Assembly (NCBI RefSeq): GCF_014202225.1
Contig: NZ_JACHGE010000001.1
Coordinates: 353,320 to 417,319 of the forward strand
Length of the DNA stretch: 64,000 nucleotides
Reading direction: 5' to 3'
Origin: Algibacter amylolyticus
Lineage (GTDB): Bacteria; Bacteroidota; Bacteroidia; Flavobacteriales; Flavobacteriaceae
The first letter of the stretch is position 1. Each line of letters starts with the position of its first letter. Made by a program: the position numbers and the translations under genes. Below are positions 26,033 through 33,920 of the stretch, piece after piece. The notes beneath the pieces were generated by a model. The model was given only the letters and a program-made list of their open reading frames with translations, had not been told where the DNA came from and did not search any database.

Positions 26033-26782
26033 TTATTCCTTTTTTACGGTAGTAGAATTAGCTTGAGCCGTAGGAAACACCAATAAATCTGCAATATTAA
26101 CATGTGGTGGTCTAGAAATAGCAAAATAAATAATCTCTGCAATGTCTTTTGCTTGTAAGGCTTTAAAACCTGTGTAAACATTATCTGCAACAGCATCGCC
26201 TTTAAAGCGTACTTTAGAAAATTCGGTTTCTACCAAGCCAGGATTAATGGAGCCTACTTTAATGCCAAACGGGTTTAAATCAATACGCATACCTTCAGTA
26301 ATGGCTAAAACAGCGTGTTTACTAGCGCAATACACATTGCCTTTTGGATACACTTCTTTACCAGCCGACGATCCAATATTTATAATTTGGCCAGATTTAC
26401 GCTCCGTCATTTGTGGTATTATGGCTTTACTAACGTATAGCAAACCTTTAACATTAATATCCATCATGGCGTCCCAATCGTCTATACTTCCTGTTTGTAT
26501 AGGGTCTAAACCATGAGCGTTACCCGCATTGTTTATTAAAATATCAATAGTTTTAAAATCTTTCGGAAGGTTTTCAATAGCTTTAAACGTTGCATCCTTA
26601 TCGCGAACATCAAAATTTAAAATATGAACATCGGTTAATCGTGCTAATGCTTTCTGAATGGTTTTTAGTCTTTGTAAGCGTCTGCCGCAAAGCACCAGGT
26701 TAATGCCTTGCTTTGCAAATTCATAAGCGGTAGCTTCTCCAATTCCGCTTGTAGCTCCAGTAATTAGTGCTGTTTTTTTCAT
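26033..26782 (-). CDS. Short-chain dehydrogenase/reductase (YdfG-like)
   Basis: The 249-aa protein is a classical SDR. It has the cofactor motif GATSGIGEA (residues 8-16), NNAGNAHG, INIGSSAGKEVYPKGN with the catalytic Ser, and YCASKHAV with catalytic Tyr and Lys, then NPGLVETEFS. Its closest look is to the YdfG/serine 3-dehydrogenase-like group that reduces 3-hydroxy acids or semialdehydes, with an Arg pair (CGRRLQRL) after strand 2 suggesting NADPH preference. The substrate is not deducible. It is monocistronic and divergent from the moxR/Bat operon. Confidence 0.9.
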   Translation of the reverse strand: MKKTALITGATSGIGEATAYEFAKQGINLVLCGRRLQRLKTIQKALARLTDVHILNFDVRDKDATFKAIENLPKDFKTIDILINNAGNAHGLDPIQTGSIDDWDAMMDINVKGLLYVSKAIIPQMTERKSGQIINIGSSAGKEVYPKGNVYCASKHAVLAITEGMRIDLNPFGIKVGSINPGLVETEFSKVRFKGDAVADNVYTGFKALQAKDIAEIIYFAISRPPHVNIADLLVFPTAQANSTTVKKE

Positions 26783-26978
26783 GTAATGTGTTATTTATCT
26801 CAACCCTAAAAATACTTAAAAGCCATTATAAAATAGAAGCTTTTTAAAAGATATAAGTTAGGATGCTTTAACTATTTAAGATAAACTTATAATAATTAAT
26901 TGTTAAATGGTGTAAACATTGGGTTTCCTTAAAATTTTTAACCATTTTTTAACATGGTATCATCAAAAATTTTAACAC

Positions 26979-27010
26979 TTTGCAAACCGAAAATAACTAC
27001 TGTATTTTTG
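26979..27010 (+). promoter_or_regulatory. Promoter of the moxR/Bat operon
   Basis: TTTG at 26979-26982, a 20-bp spacer and TATTTTTG at 27003-27010 match both halves and the spacing of the Bacteroidota housekeeping promoter (TTTG, 19-21 bp, TAnnTTTG). Transcription would begin about 27015, roughly 15 nt before the moxR ATG at 27031. The overlap also argues against a TTG translation start at 26980. Confidence 0.75.
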
Positions 27011-27030
27011 GATTTATAATAAAACAAAAA

Positions 27031-28035
27031 ATGATGGAAGAAACCAGTACAATTGATATTAAGTCAATTAACGAGAAAATTGAAAAAGAAAGTGCTTTTG
27101 TTGATTTACTGATGCTAGAAATGAATAAAGTCATCGTAGGTCAAAAACACATGGTAGAACGTTTGTTAATTGGTTTACTGGGGCAAGGGCATATTTTGCT
27201 TGAAGGTGTTCCGGGTTTAGCAAAAACTTTAGCAATTAATACTTTGGCACAGGCTGTAGATGGTAGCTTTAGTAGAATACAGTTTACTCCAGATTTATTA
27301 CCTGCAGATGTTACAGGAACATTAATCTACAACATGAAGGTTAATGATTTTTCAATTAAAAAAGGACCAATATTTGCAAATTTTGTCTTAGCAGATGAGA
27401 TAAATAGAGCGCCAGCTAAAGTGCAATCGGCACTTTTAGAAGCTATGCAAGAAAAACAGGTAACTATTGGTGATGAAACCTTTAAGTTAGATAAGCCATT
27501 TTTAGTAATGGCAACTATGAATCCGGTTGAGCAGGAAGGAACTTATCCTTTACCAGAAGCACAGGTGGATCGTTTTATGCTAAAAACAGTTATTGATTAT
27601 CCAAAAATTGACGAAGAACAATTAATTATGCGTGCCAATTTAAAAGGGGCTTGGGAGAAGGTAAACCCAGTAGTGTCTATAGCACAGATTCTTAGAGCGC
27701 AAGACGCTGTTCGAGAGGTTTATATGGATGAAAAAATAGAAAAATATATTTTAGATATTATTTTTGCTACACGTTATCCTGAAAAATTTAGACTTCCAGA
27801 TTTAAAACCATTAATTTCATTTGGAGCATCACCTCGTGGTAGTATAAACTTAGCAACAGCGGCAAAATGTTATGCCTTTATTAAGCGTCGTGGGTATGTA
27901 ATTCCTGAAGATGTTCGTGCTGTAGTTTATGATGTGTTAAGACACAGAATTGGAATTACTTACGAAGCCGAAGCAGAAAATATTACTTCAATAGATATTA
28001 TAAACAAAATAGTAAACGAAATAGAGGTACCATAA
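27031..28035 (+). CDS. moxR: MoxR-type AAA+ ATPase
   Basis: About 334 aa from the ATG at 27031, chosen because the in-frame TTG at 26980 lies inside the -33 promoter element. It has Walker A GVPGLAKT, the GSFSRIQFTPDLLPADVTGT sensor-like block, Walker B VLADEINRAP, and ATMNPVEQEGTYPLPEAQVD with the sensor 1 Asn and arginine-finger region, plus the C-terminal lid SFGASPRGSINLA. MoxR ATPases act as chaperones for VWA-domain partners, here the DUF58, BatA and BatB proteins encoded downstream. It is the first gene of the operon. Confidence 0.94.
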   Translation: MMEETSTIDIKSINEKIEKESAFVDLLMLEMNKVIVGQKHMVERLLIGLLGQGHILLEGVPGLAKTLAINTLAQAVDGSFSRIQFTPDLLPADVTGTLIYNMKVNDFSIKKGPIFANFVLADEINRAPAKVQSALLEAMQEKQVTIGDETFKLDKPFLVMATMNPVEQEGTYPLPEAQVDRFMLKTVIDYPKIDEEQLIMRANLKGAWEKVNPVVSIAQILRAQDAVREVYMDEKIEKYILDIIFATRYPEKFRLPDLKPLISFGASPRGSINLATAAKCYAFIKRRGYVIPEDVRAVVYDVLRHRIGITYEAEAENITSIDIINKIVNEIEVP

Positions 28036-28044
28036 ATGAGTTTC

Positions 28045-28147
28045 CAGTATTCAGTTTCAGTGAGCAGTTGCTTACTCAACTGAATACTAAAAAAACTTAA
28101 CGGTTTATTGATAACTGATTACTGCGACTGAAAACTGTTTACTGAAT
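28045..28147. repeat. Dispersed hairpin repeat, family D, in the moxR-DUF58 spacer
   Basis: The spacer is made of related heptamer-like units: CAGTATTCAGTTtcagt, then AACTGAATACTA forming an inverted arm, then TAACTGATTACTGCGACTGAAAACTG cut by short changes. The left half can fold on itself (AGTATTCAGTT pairs with AACTGAATACT). Such CAGT-rich spacers are familiar in Flavobacteriaceae genomes. The element fills the 114-bp gap inside the operon. Confidence 0.6.
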
Positions 28148-28149
28148 AG

Positions 28150-29016
28150 ATGGATACTAAAGAATTACTAAAAAAAGTACGAAAAATTGAGATTAAGACA
28201 CGCCGTTTGTCTGATCATATTTTTGGAGGAGAATACCATTCCACCTTCAAAGGTCGTGGTATGACTTTTAGTGAGGTGCGTCAGTATCAATTTGGCGATG
28301 ATGTTAGAAATATAGACTGGAATGTTACCGCACGTTATAACGAACCTTACGTAAAAGTTTTTGAAGAAGAACGCGAACTCACCATGATGCTTATGGTAGA
28401 TGTTTCGGGGTCTGAGTTGTTTGGTACAAACCAGCAATTTAAAAACGAAGTGGTTACCGAAATTGCTGCAACTTTAGCGTTTTCGGCAACACAGAATAAC
28501 GATAAAATAGGACTCATATTATTTTCGGATAAAGTAGAGCTTTATATTCCGCCTAAAAAAGGTCGATCGCATGTACTACGTATTATTCGAGAGCTTATAG
28601 AGTTTAAGCCAGAAAGTAAGCTTACAAATTTTGCCGAGGCTTTAAAGTTTTTGCAAAACGTCATGAAAAAGAAAGCCATTGTATTTGTGCTTTCAGATTT
28701 TATTGCAGACGATTATAAGCAAACCATGAAAATTGTTTCTGGAAAACACGATGTTACAGGTATTCGGGTTTACGATAAGCGAGAAGAAGAAATTCCAAAT
28801 TTAGGTATAGTACAAATGCAAGATGAGGAAACTGGCGAACTCATGCTAGTAAATACATCTTCAAAAAAAGTGCGAATTAATTACGGGAAGTTCTATAACC
28901 AAAAAGTAGCGTATTACAAGGATAGCTTTACAAAATCTGGTGCAGGCGCTATAGATTGTCGTGTAGACGAAAGTTATGTAAAAAAGCTTTTGGGCTATTT
29001 TAAAAGAAGAGGATAA
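28150..29016 (+). CDS. DUF58 domain protein of the Bat operon
   Basis: The 288-aa protein is a cytoplasmic DUF58/VWA-like protein. It has IKTRRLSDHIFGGEYHSTFK and GRGMTFSEVRQYQFGDDVRN (the conserved G.G.eF..vR.Y..GDd.R), IDWNVTARYNEPYVK, then a VWA-like core MLMVDVSGSELFGT with the MIDAS pattern DxSxS and VFVLSDFIADD. In this operon type it is the partner of MoxR and acts before the membrane VWA proteins. The gene is separated from moxR by a repeat-filled spacer and from the next gene by a 21-bp duplication. Confidence 0.9.
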   Translation: MDTKELLKKVRKIEIKTRRLSDHIFGGEYHSTFKGRGMTFSEVRQYQFGDDVRNIDWNVTARYNEPYVKVFEEERELTMMLMVDVSGSELFGTNQQFKNEVVTEIAATLAFSATQNNDKIGLILFSDKVELYIPPKKGRSHVLRIIRELIEFKPESKLTNFAEALKFLQNVMKKKAIVFVLSDFIADDYKQTMKIVSGKHDVTGIRVYDKREEEIPNLGIVQMQDEETGELMLVNTSSKKVRINYGKFYNQKVAYYKDSFTKSGAGAIDCRVDESYVKKLLGYFKRRG

Positions 29017-29019
29017 AAA

Positions 29020-29059
29020 GATTTACAATTTATGAATAACGATTTACGATATATGAATA
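29020..29059 (+). repeat. 21-bp tandem duplication over a start codon
   Basis: GATTTACAATTTATGAATA (29020-29038) and GATTTACGATATATGAATA (29041-29059) are direct repeats with a 21-bp period and 17 of 19 positions identical. Each contains an ATG in the same frame (29032 and 29053), so the start region of the next gene is duplicated. Confidence 0.7.
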
Positions 29060-30690
29060 GAAAACACACCGTCATCGGACTTCCGTCTTCGGTCTTTTTT
29101 TCTATATTCTTTATTCTGTTTTCTCTTATTTCATCAGGTCAAGTTTCATCAACCATCGATTCTACTTCAATCAAAATTGGTGAGCAAATTACTTATTACG
29201 TTCAAGTTGAAGCAGACTCTACCGCTTTAGTGGTTTTTCCAGAAGGGCAAACTTTTTCGCCTTTAGAAATGATTGAATCCTATGAAATTGATACCCTTAA
29301 GAAAATCGATAAATACAACCTAATTAAAAAATACGGATTAACCCAATTTGATTCTGGGTCTTACACCATTCCGAGGCAAAAAATAATTGTTGGAGATAAA
29401 ACCTTTTTTACCGATTCGTTAAAGGTTGAGGTTAATAATGTTGTGGTAGACACCACACAAGGTTTATACGATATTAAACCCATTATTGCTGTAGAAAAAA
29501 GCGGGAGCGATTGGTGGAAGTATCTATTGCTAACCGTACTAGTTATAGGTGTATTAGCGTTTTTATTATATTGGTTTATTTGGCGAAAAAAGCCGTTAAC
29601 GGAAGATGAAAAAATAGCCTTATTACCACCTTATGATAGAGCAAAATTAGCAATTCGTAAGTTGGATGAAAGCACGTATTTAGAAAATCAAAATTTAAAG
29701 GATTATTACTCAGAGTTAACTTTTATTATTAGAAAATATCTTGACGAAAAAGTATACGATAAAGCTTTAGAAAGTACCACCGACGAGCTAATTACAAGAT
29801 TAAAAATACTAAAACAAGGCAATCAAGTCGATTTAAGTAAAGATGATATCAAGAATTTAGAAGACATCTTAAAACGTGCCGATTTAGTAAAATTTGCAAA
29901 ATCTGCTCCAGATATCGAGTTAGCTAAAATTGATAGAGACACCATAGATGTTGAAATTGATCATGTAAAAGAAGCATTGCCAGAACCTACCGAGGAAGAA
30001 AAACTTCTAGACGAAAAATATAGAGAAGAGCAAGAACGTAAAAAGAAACGTAAAAAGATCTGGCTAACGGTTGGTATTAGTGTGTTTTTATTACTTGCAA
30101 CCTTAACTGGGTTGTCTTTAAAATATGGATTCGATTTAGTAAAAGATACCATAATTGGTCATGATAGTAAGGAGCTTTTAGAGGGCGATTGGGTGCGCAG
30201 TGAATACGGTTTTCCACCAATTACCATTTCTACACCTAAAGTTTTAAAACGAAGCACGCCAGAATTGCCAGAAGAAATGGCGCAACAAATAGAATTAACG
30301 CAATTTAGCTACGGAAGCTTAATTGATAAATTTCAAATACAAGTTGCCACCACAAACATTAAAAATTTAGGCGAGAATAAAATTAATTTGGAGCAGGCTA
30401 TGGAAGGCACATTAAAAGTGTTTGAAAATGCTGGAGCACAAAATATAATTACTAAAAACGAAAAGTTTGTAACACCAAATGGTGCCGAAGGATTAAAGGT
30501 TTATGGTACTATGGATTCACCTGTTTTAGGAACCGATAAACTTGAAAAAGGTAAATATGTTATTTTAGGATTTACCGCAGAAAGCGTGGTGCAACAAGTC
30601 ATGCTTTTTTATAAAGAACAAGATGTTTATGCCGAACAAATGGTAGATCGTATTTTAAATTCAGTCGAACTTAAACCTGCGGAAGAATAA
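29053..30690 (+). CDS. Bat operon membrane protein (BatD-like) with two membrane segments
   Basis: About 545 aa from the ATG at 29053; the ATG at 29032 in the duplicated start adds MNNDLRY and cannot be excluded. The signal peptide (FFSIFFILFSLISSGQ) is followed by a beta-rich periplasmic domain with SIKIGEQITYYVQVE as in BatD-like proteins. A membrane helix (LLLTVLVIGVLAFLLYW) follows, then a cytoplasmic helical domain (SELTFIIRKYLDEKVY), a charged stretch, a second helix (TVGISVFLLLATLTGLSL) and about 190 C-terminal residues of unknown fold. Its position between DUF58 and BatA is normal for flavobacterial Bat operons. The next start overlaps its stop. Confidence 0.8.
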   Translation: MNRKHTVIGLPSSVFFSIFFILFSLISSGQVSSTIDSTSIKIGEQITYYVQVEADSTALVVFPEGQTFSPLEMIESYEIDTLKKIDKYNLIKKYGLTQFDSGSYTIPRQKIIVGDKTFFTDSLKVEVNNVVVDTTQGLYDIKPIIAVEKSGSDWWKYLLLTVLVIGVLAFLLYWFIWRKKPLTEDEKIALLPPYDRAKLAIRKLDESTYLENQNLKDYYSELTFIIRKYLDEKVYDKALESTTDELITRLKILKQGNQVDLSKDDIKNLEDILKRADLVKFAKSAPDIELAKIDRDTIDVEIDHVKEALPEPTEEEKLLDEKYREEQERKKKRKKIWLTVGISVFLLLATLTGLSLKYGFDLVKDTIIGHDSKELLEGDWVRSEYGFPPITISTPKVLKRSTPELPEEMAQQIELTQFSYGSLIDKFQIQVATTNIKNLGENKINLEQAMEGTLKVFENAGAQNIITKNEKFVTPNGAEGLKVYGTMDSPVLGTDKLEKGKYVILGFTAESVVQQVMLFYKEQDVYAEQMVDRILNSVELKPAEE

Positions 30691-31694
30691 TGTTAGAAGG
30701 TATTGAATTTGTAAATAAAGAATTTTTCTGGTTGCTGTTAGTACTTCCATTGGTTGTACTATGGTACATTTTAAAAAATAAAAAACAAACAGCCGAACTT
30801 AAAATATCAAGTTTAAAAGGTTTTAAAGTAACCAGTTCGTGGTTACCAAAACTTAGGCATTTGTTGTTTGGATTACGCTTATTGGCATTAGCCCTTATAA
30901 TAATGGCACTAGCAAGACCACAATCGGTAGATGTGTCTACAAAAACCAAAACCACCAGAGGTATAGATATTGTTATGGCTATTGATGTTTCGGCAAGTAT
31001 GCTGGCTAAAGATTTATCGCCAAATAGATTAGAAGCTTTAAAAAAAGTAGCCTCAGAGTTTATTAAAGGCAGACCAAACGATAGAATAGGTTTGGTTGAG
31101 TACGCTGGCGAGAGTTATACCAAAACACCAATTACTAGCGATAAGTCTATTGTATTACGTTCGCTTAAAAGCATTAAATACAATAACATTATTGAAGGCG
31201 GAACTGCTATAGGCATGGGTTTAGCTACTTCGGTAAATAGATTAAAGGATAGTAAAGCATCAAGTAAAGTTATTATTTTATTAACCGATGGTGTAAATAA
31301 CTCCGGATTTATAGATCCTAAAATTGCAAGTGAGTTGGCTGTCGAGTATGGTATTAAAACATACACCATAGGTTTAGGAACCAATGGAATGGCATTATCG
31401 CCAGTGGCTATTTTACCAAACGGTAATTTTCAATATGGACGAATTCAAGTGGAAATTGATGAAGAGTTGCTAAAAGAAATCGCTGAGGTTACAGGTGGTA
31501 AATATTTTAGAGCTACCAATAATAAAAAGCTTGAAGAGATTTACGAAGAAATAAATAAGCTAGAAAAAACAGAAATCGAAGAGTTTAAATATTATAATTA
31601 CGAAGAAAAATTTAGACCATTAGTGATTCTTGCAGGCTTGTTACTTCTAATGGAGTTACTATTGCGTTACACCGTTTTTAGAAGTTTTATTTAG
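30690..31694 (+). CDS. batA: BatA, VWA-domain membrane protein
   Basis: The 334-aa protein has an N-terminal helix (FFWLLLVLPLVVLWYIL), a second helix around residue 60, a VWA domain from about residue 90 with the MIDAS motif AIDVSASM, the TPITSDKS and ILLTDGVNNSG elements, and a C-terminal helix (LVILAGLLLLMELLL). The topology of one long loop VWA between membrane anchors is the BatA/BatB signature. It is thought to act with MoxR and BatB in an envelope complex linked to aerotolerance and stress survival. The start overlaps the previous stop, so translation is coupled. Confidence 0.92.
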   Translation: MLEGIEFVNKEFFWLLLVLPLVVLWYILKNKKQTAELKISSLKGFKVTSSWLPKLRHLLFGLRLLALALIIMALARPQSVDVSTKTKTTRGIDIVMAIDVSASMLAKDLSPNRLEALKKVASEFIKGRPNDRIGLVEYAGESYTKTPITSDKSIVLRSLKSIKYNNIIEGGTAIGMGLATSVNRLKDSKASSKVIILLTDGVNNSGFIDPKIASELAVEYGIKTYTIGLGTNGMALSPVAILPNGNFQYGRIQVEIDEELLKEIAEVTGGKYFRATNNKKLEEIYEEINKLEKTEIEEFKYYNYEEKFRPLVILAGLLLLMELLLRYTVFRSFI

Positions 31695-31704
31695 ATGTTT
31701 TTTT

Positions 31705-31724
31705 ATTTCCGCCAAAGCGGAAAT
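31705..31724. repeat. Dispersed palindrome, family C copy 2
   Basis: ATTTCCGCCAAAGCGGAAAT is a perfect 8-bp inverted repeat with a 4-nt loop in the 118-bp spacer between batA and batB. The rest of the spacer (ATTAGTGAATTCGTGG and on) also looks like repeat-derived sequence. Confidence 0.6.
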
Positions 31725-31812
31725 CATAAAAAGAGAACTCTAAGAATAAAAATATTAGTGAATTCGTGGAAACAGATTTAAACAAATCCGCGACAAACAA
31801 CTAAACAATAAA

Positions 31813-32850
31813 ATGTTTCAATTAGAAGAAAAAATATGGTTTTGGACATTAGGAGTTATTCCAGTAATAATCCTGCTCTTTTTGGTACTTCAATTTTGGA
31901 GGTATAGAACACAGAAAAAGTTTGCTGATGCCGCATTACTTAAGCGATTAAGTCCGAATAGATCTGTTTTTAAATCCGTTTTAAAAATCATCGTGTTAAG
32001 TTTAGCATTTTTATGTTTAACAATTGCTTTAGTAAATCCTAAAATTGGTACAAAACTTGAAACGGTTAAGCGAGAAGGTGTCGATATTGTGTTTGCAGTC
32101 GATGTTTCCAAAAGTATGTTGGCAGAAGATATTGCTCCAAACCGATTAGAAAAATCTAAACAATTAGTTACTCAAATTATAAATAATTTGGCAAGCGACC
32201 GTGTGGGTATTATTGCTTATGCCGGAAAAGCGTTTCCGCAACTGCCAATTACAACAGATTATGCATCGGCTAAAATGTTTTTACAAAGCATGAACACCGA
32301 TATGCTATCATCGCAAGGTACCGCCATTAACGAAGCTATTAAATTGGCTAAAACCTATTTTGATAACGAGGAGCAAACCAATCGTGTACTTATAATAATT
32401 TCCGATGGCGAGGATCATAGCGAACAAGCAGCTGTGGTTGCAGAAGAAGCTAGCGAGGAAGGTATTAGAATTTTCACCATTGGTGTTGGCGATGTAAAAG
32501 GAGGACCAATTCCAGAAAAAAGAAACGGTGTAGTTTTAAGTTATAAAAAAGATAGCCAAGGCGAAACGGTAATTACAAAACTAAACGAAGAAACGTTAGA
32601 AAATATAGCATCAGAAGCTAACGGTGTTTACATTAATGGTAAAAACACAAACGATGTGGTTGAGAAGATTCGTGAGATATTAAATACCATGGATAAAACG
32701 GAGTTTGAAGCTAAAGAATTTGCAGATTTTAAAGATCAGTTTCAATGGTTTTTAGGTTTCGGAATTTTCTTTTTATTATTAGATGTTTTACTATTAGAAA
32801 GAAAAACAGGCTGGTTAAAGAAGTTGAATTTATTTAATGAAAATTTTTAA
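31813..32850 (+). CDS. batB: BatB, VWA-domain membrane protein
   Basis: The 345-aa protein is a paralogue of BatA: an N-terminal helix (WTLGVIPVIILLFLVLQF), a second around residue 55-75, a VWA domain with MIDAS AVDVSKSM, QLPITTDYASA, the IISDGEDHSEQA motif, and a C-terminal helix (FQWFLGFGIFFLLLDVLLL). BatA and BatB are expected to form a membrane complex with the metal sites in the periplasm. The spacer upstream contains repeat family C and no recognisable promoter. Confidence 0.92.
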   Translation: MFQLEEKIWFWTLGVIPVIILLFLVLQFWRYRTQKKFADAALLKRLSPNRSVFKSVLKIIVLSLAFLCLTIALVNPKIGTKLETVKREGVDIVFAVDVSKSMLAEDIAPNRLEKSKQLVTQIINNLASDRVGIIAYAGKAFPQLPITTDYASAKMFLQSMNTDMLSSQGTAINEAIKLAKTYFDNEEQTNRVLIIISDGEDHSEQAAVVAEEASEEGIRIFTIGVGDVKGGPIPEKRNGVVLSYKKDSQGETVITKLNEETLENIASEANGVYINGKNTNDVVEKIREILNTMDKTEFEAKEFADFKDQFQWFLGFGIFFLLLDVLLLERKTGWLKKLNLFNENF

Positions 32851-32870
32851 TTTCCGCGAAAGCGTGAATC
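32849..32870. repeat. Dispersed short motif, family C copy 3
   Basis: TTTCCGCGAAAGCGTGAATC, directly after the batB stop, is an imperfect form of the palindrome at 31705-31724. Confidence 0.5.
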
Positions 32871-32950
32871 TCATTAATTGAAGTCGTACTATTTTTTATA
32901 ATTTTTTTAACGCCAAAAACACATAAGATTCTATAATTTAGAAATAAAAA

Positions 32951-33805
32951 ATGAAGCATATAATTCTTATCATAATAACATTAACTTCGATTTTTTCTTT
33001 TTCGCAAGAAGAAAACGAAGCGTTGCTATTGGCTGCAAAAAAGGCTAATAATTTTGTTTATGAAGGCAATGAGCTAATTGATAGTGAAGATTTTGTTTCG
33101 GCAGAAATGGCTTATCGTAAAGCAATTTCCGAACAACCAACAGGAGCCACAGGAGCATATAATTTAGGCACATCGTATTACAAAAGTGGTAATTTTAACG
33201 AGGCATTATATCGTTTAGAACAAGCTGTAAAAACAGCAAGTACAAAGTCTGAAAAACATAAAGCGTTTCATAATATTGGAAACATTTTAATGCAAAACGA
33301 AAAGTGTAAAGAAGCGGTTGAGGCTTATAAAAATGCATTAAGAAACAATCCTTCCGATAATGAAACCCGTTACAATTTAGGTGTAGCGAAAGTTTGTGCA
33401 GAACAACAACAGCAGCAAGACGACCAGAATAAGGAAGATAAAGATAACAAAGACGAAAATAAAGAGAACAAAGACCAAAAGGAAAACCAGGATAATAAAG
33501 ATAAAGAGGGCGAAGATAAAGAGGATAAAAAGGACGAGGGCGACGACGATAAAAAAGAAGGTGAAGACGAGAAAGATGAAGATGGTAAGCCTAAAGATGA
33601 AAAGGAAGATGAAAAAGATAAAGGAAAGGATGGCGATAAGGAGAAAGAAGAAAATAAAAAGCCACAACAGCAACCAGGACAATTATCGCCTCAGCAAATT
33701 AAAAGTTTGTTAGAAGCCATGAATAATCAAGAACAAAAAGTTCAAGAAAAAATGAATGCCGAAAAACAAAAAGGTGTTAAAATTAAAACCGATAAAGATT
33801 GGTAG
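32951..33805 (+). CDS. batC: BatC, TPR protein with charged low-complexity tail
   Basis: The 284-aa protein has a signal peptide (LIIITLTSIFSFSQ) and three or more TPR units in residues 35-150 (AEMAYRKAISEQPTGATGAY, NEALYRLEQA, KEAVEAYKNALRNNPSD). A run of about 85 residues composed almost only of K, E, D, N and Q follows, then QPGQLSPQQIKSLLEAMNNQ and a charged end. This matches BatC in the Bacteroidota operon, a periplasmic scaffold for BatA/BatB. The low-complexity DNA produces long open frames on other strands that are not genes. Confidence 0.9.
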   Translation: MKHIILIIITLTSIFSFSQEENEALLLAAKKANNFVYEGNELIDSEDFVSAEMAYRKAISEQPTGATGAYNLGTSYYKSGNFNEALYRLEQAVKTASTKSEKHKAFHNIGNILMQNEKCKEAVEAYKNALRNNPSDNETRYNLGVAKVCAEQQQQQDDQNKEDKDNKDENKENKDQKENQDNKDKEGEDKEDKKDEGDDDKKEGEDEKDEDGKPKDEKEDEKDKGKDGDKEKEENKKPQQQPGQLSPQQIKSLLEAMNNQEQKVQEKMNAEKQKGVKIKTDKDW

Positions 33806-33920
33806 GTTTGAGCTATAAGTTTAGTGCAAGATTTTAAAAACCTTGTAGGTATTAAAAAGAATAAATTAAAATCATTTTGTCGTGCAAGAGGCACAGCCTA
33901 AGCATCTCAATTTAATACAA

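Noticed and set aside
26980-27030. TTG start extending moxR by 17 codons
   Set aside because: The TTG lies inside the -33 element of a well matched promoter, and the ATG at 27031 is in normal position.
33377-33713. Long hydrophobic minus-strand and basic plus-strand frames over batC
   Set aside because: Both arise from the K/E/D-rich low-complexity segment of batC read in other frames.
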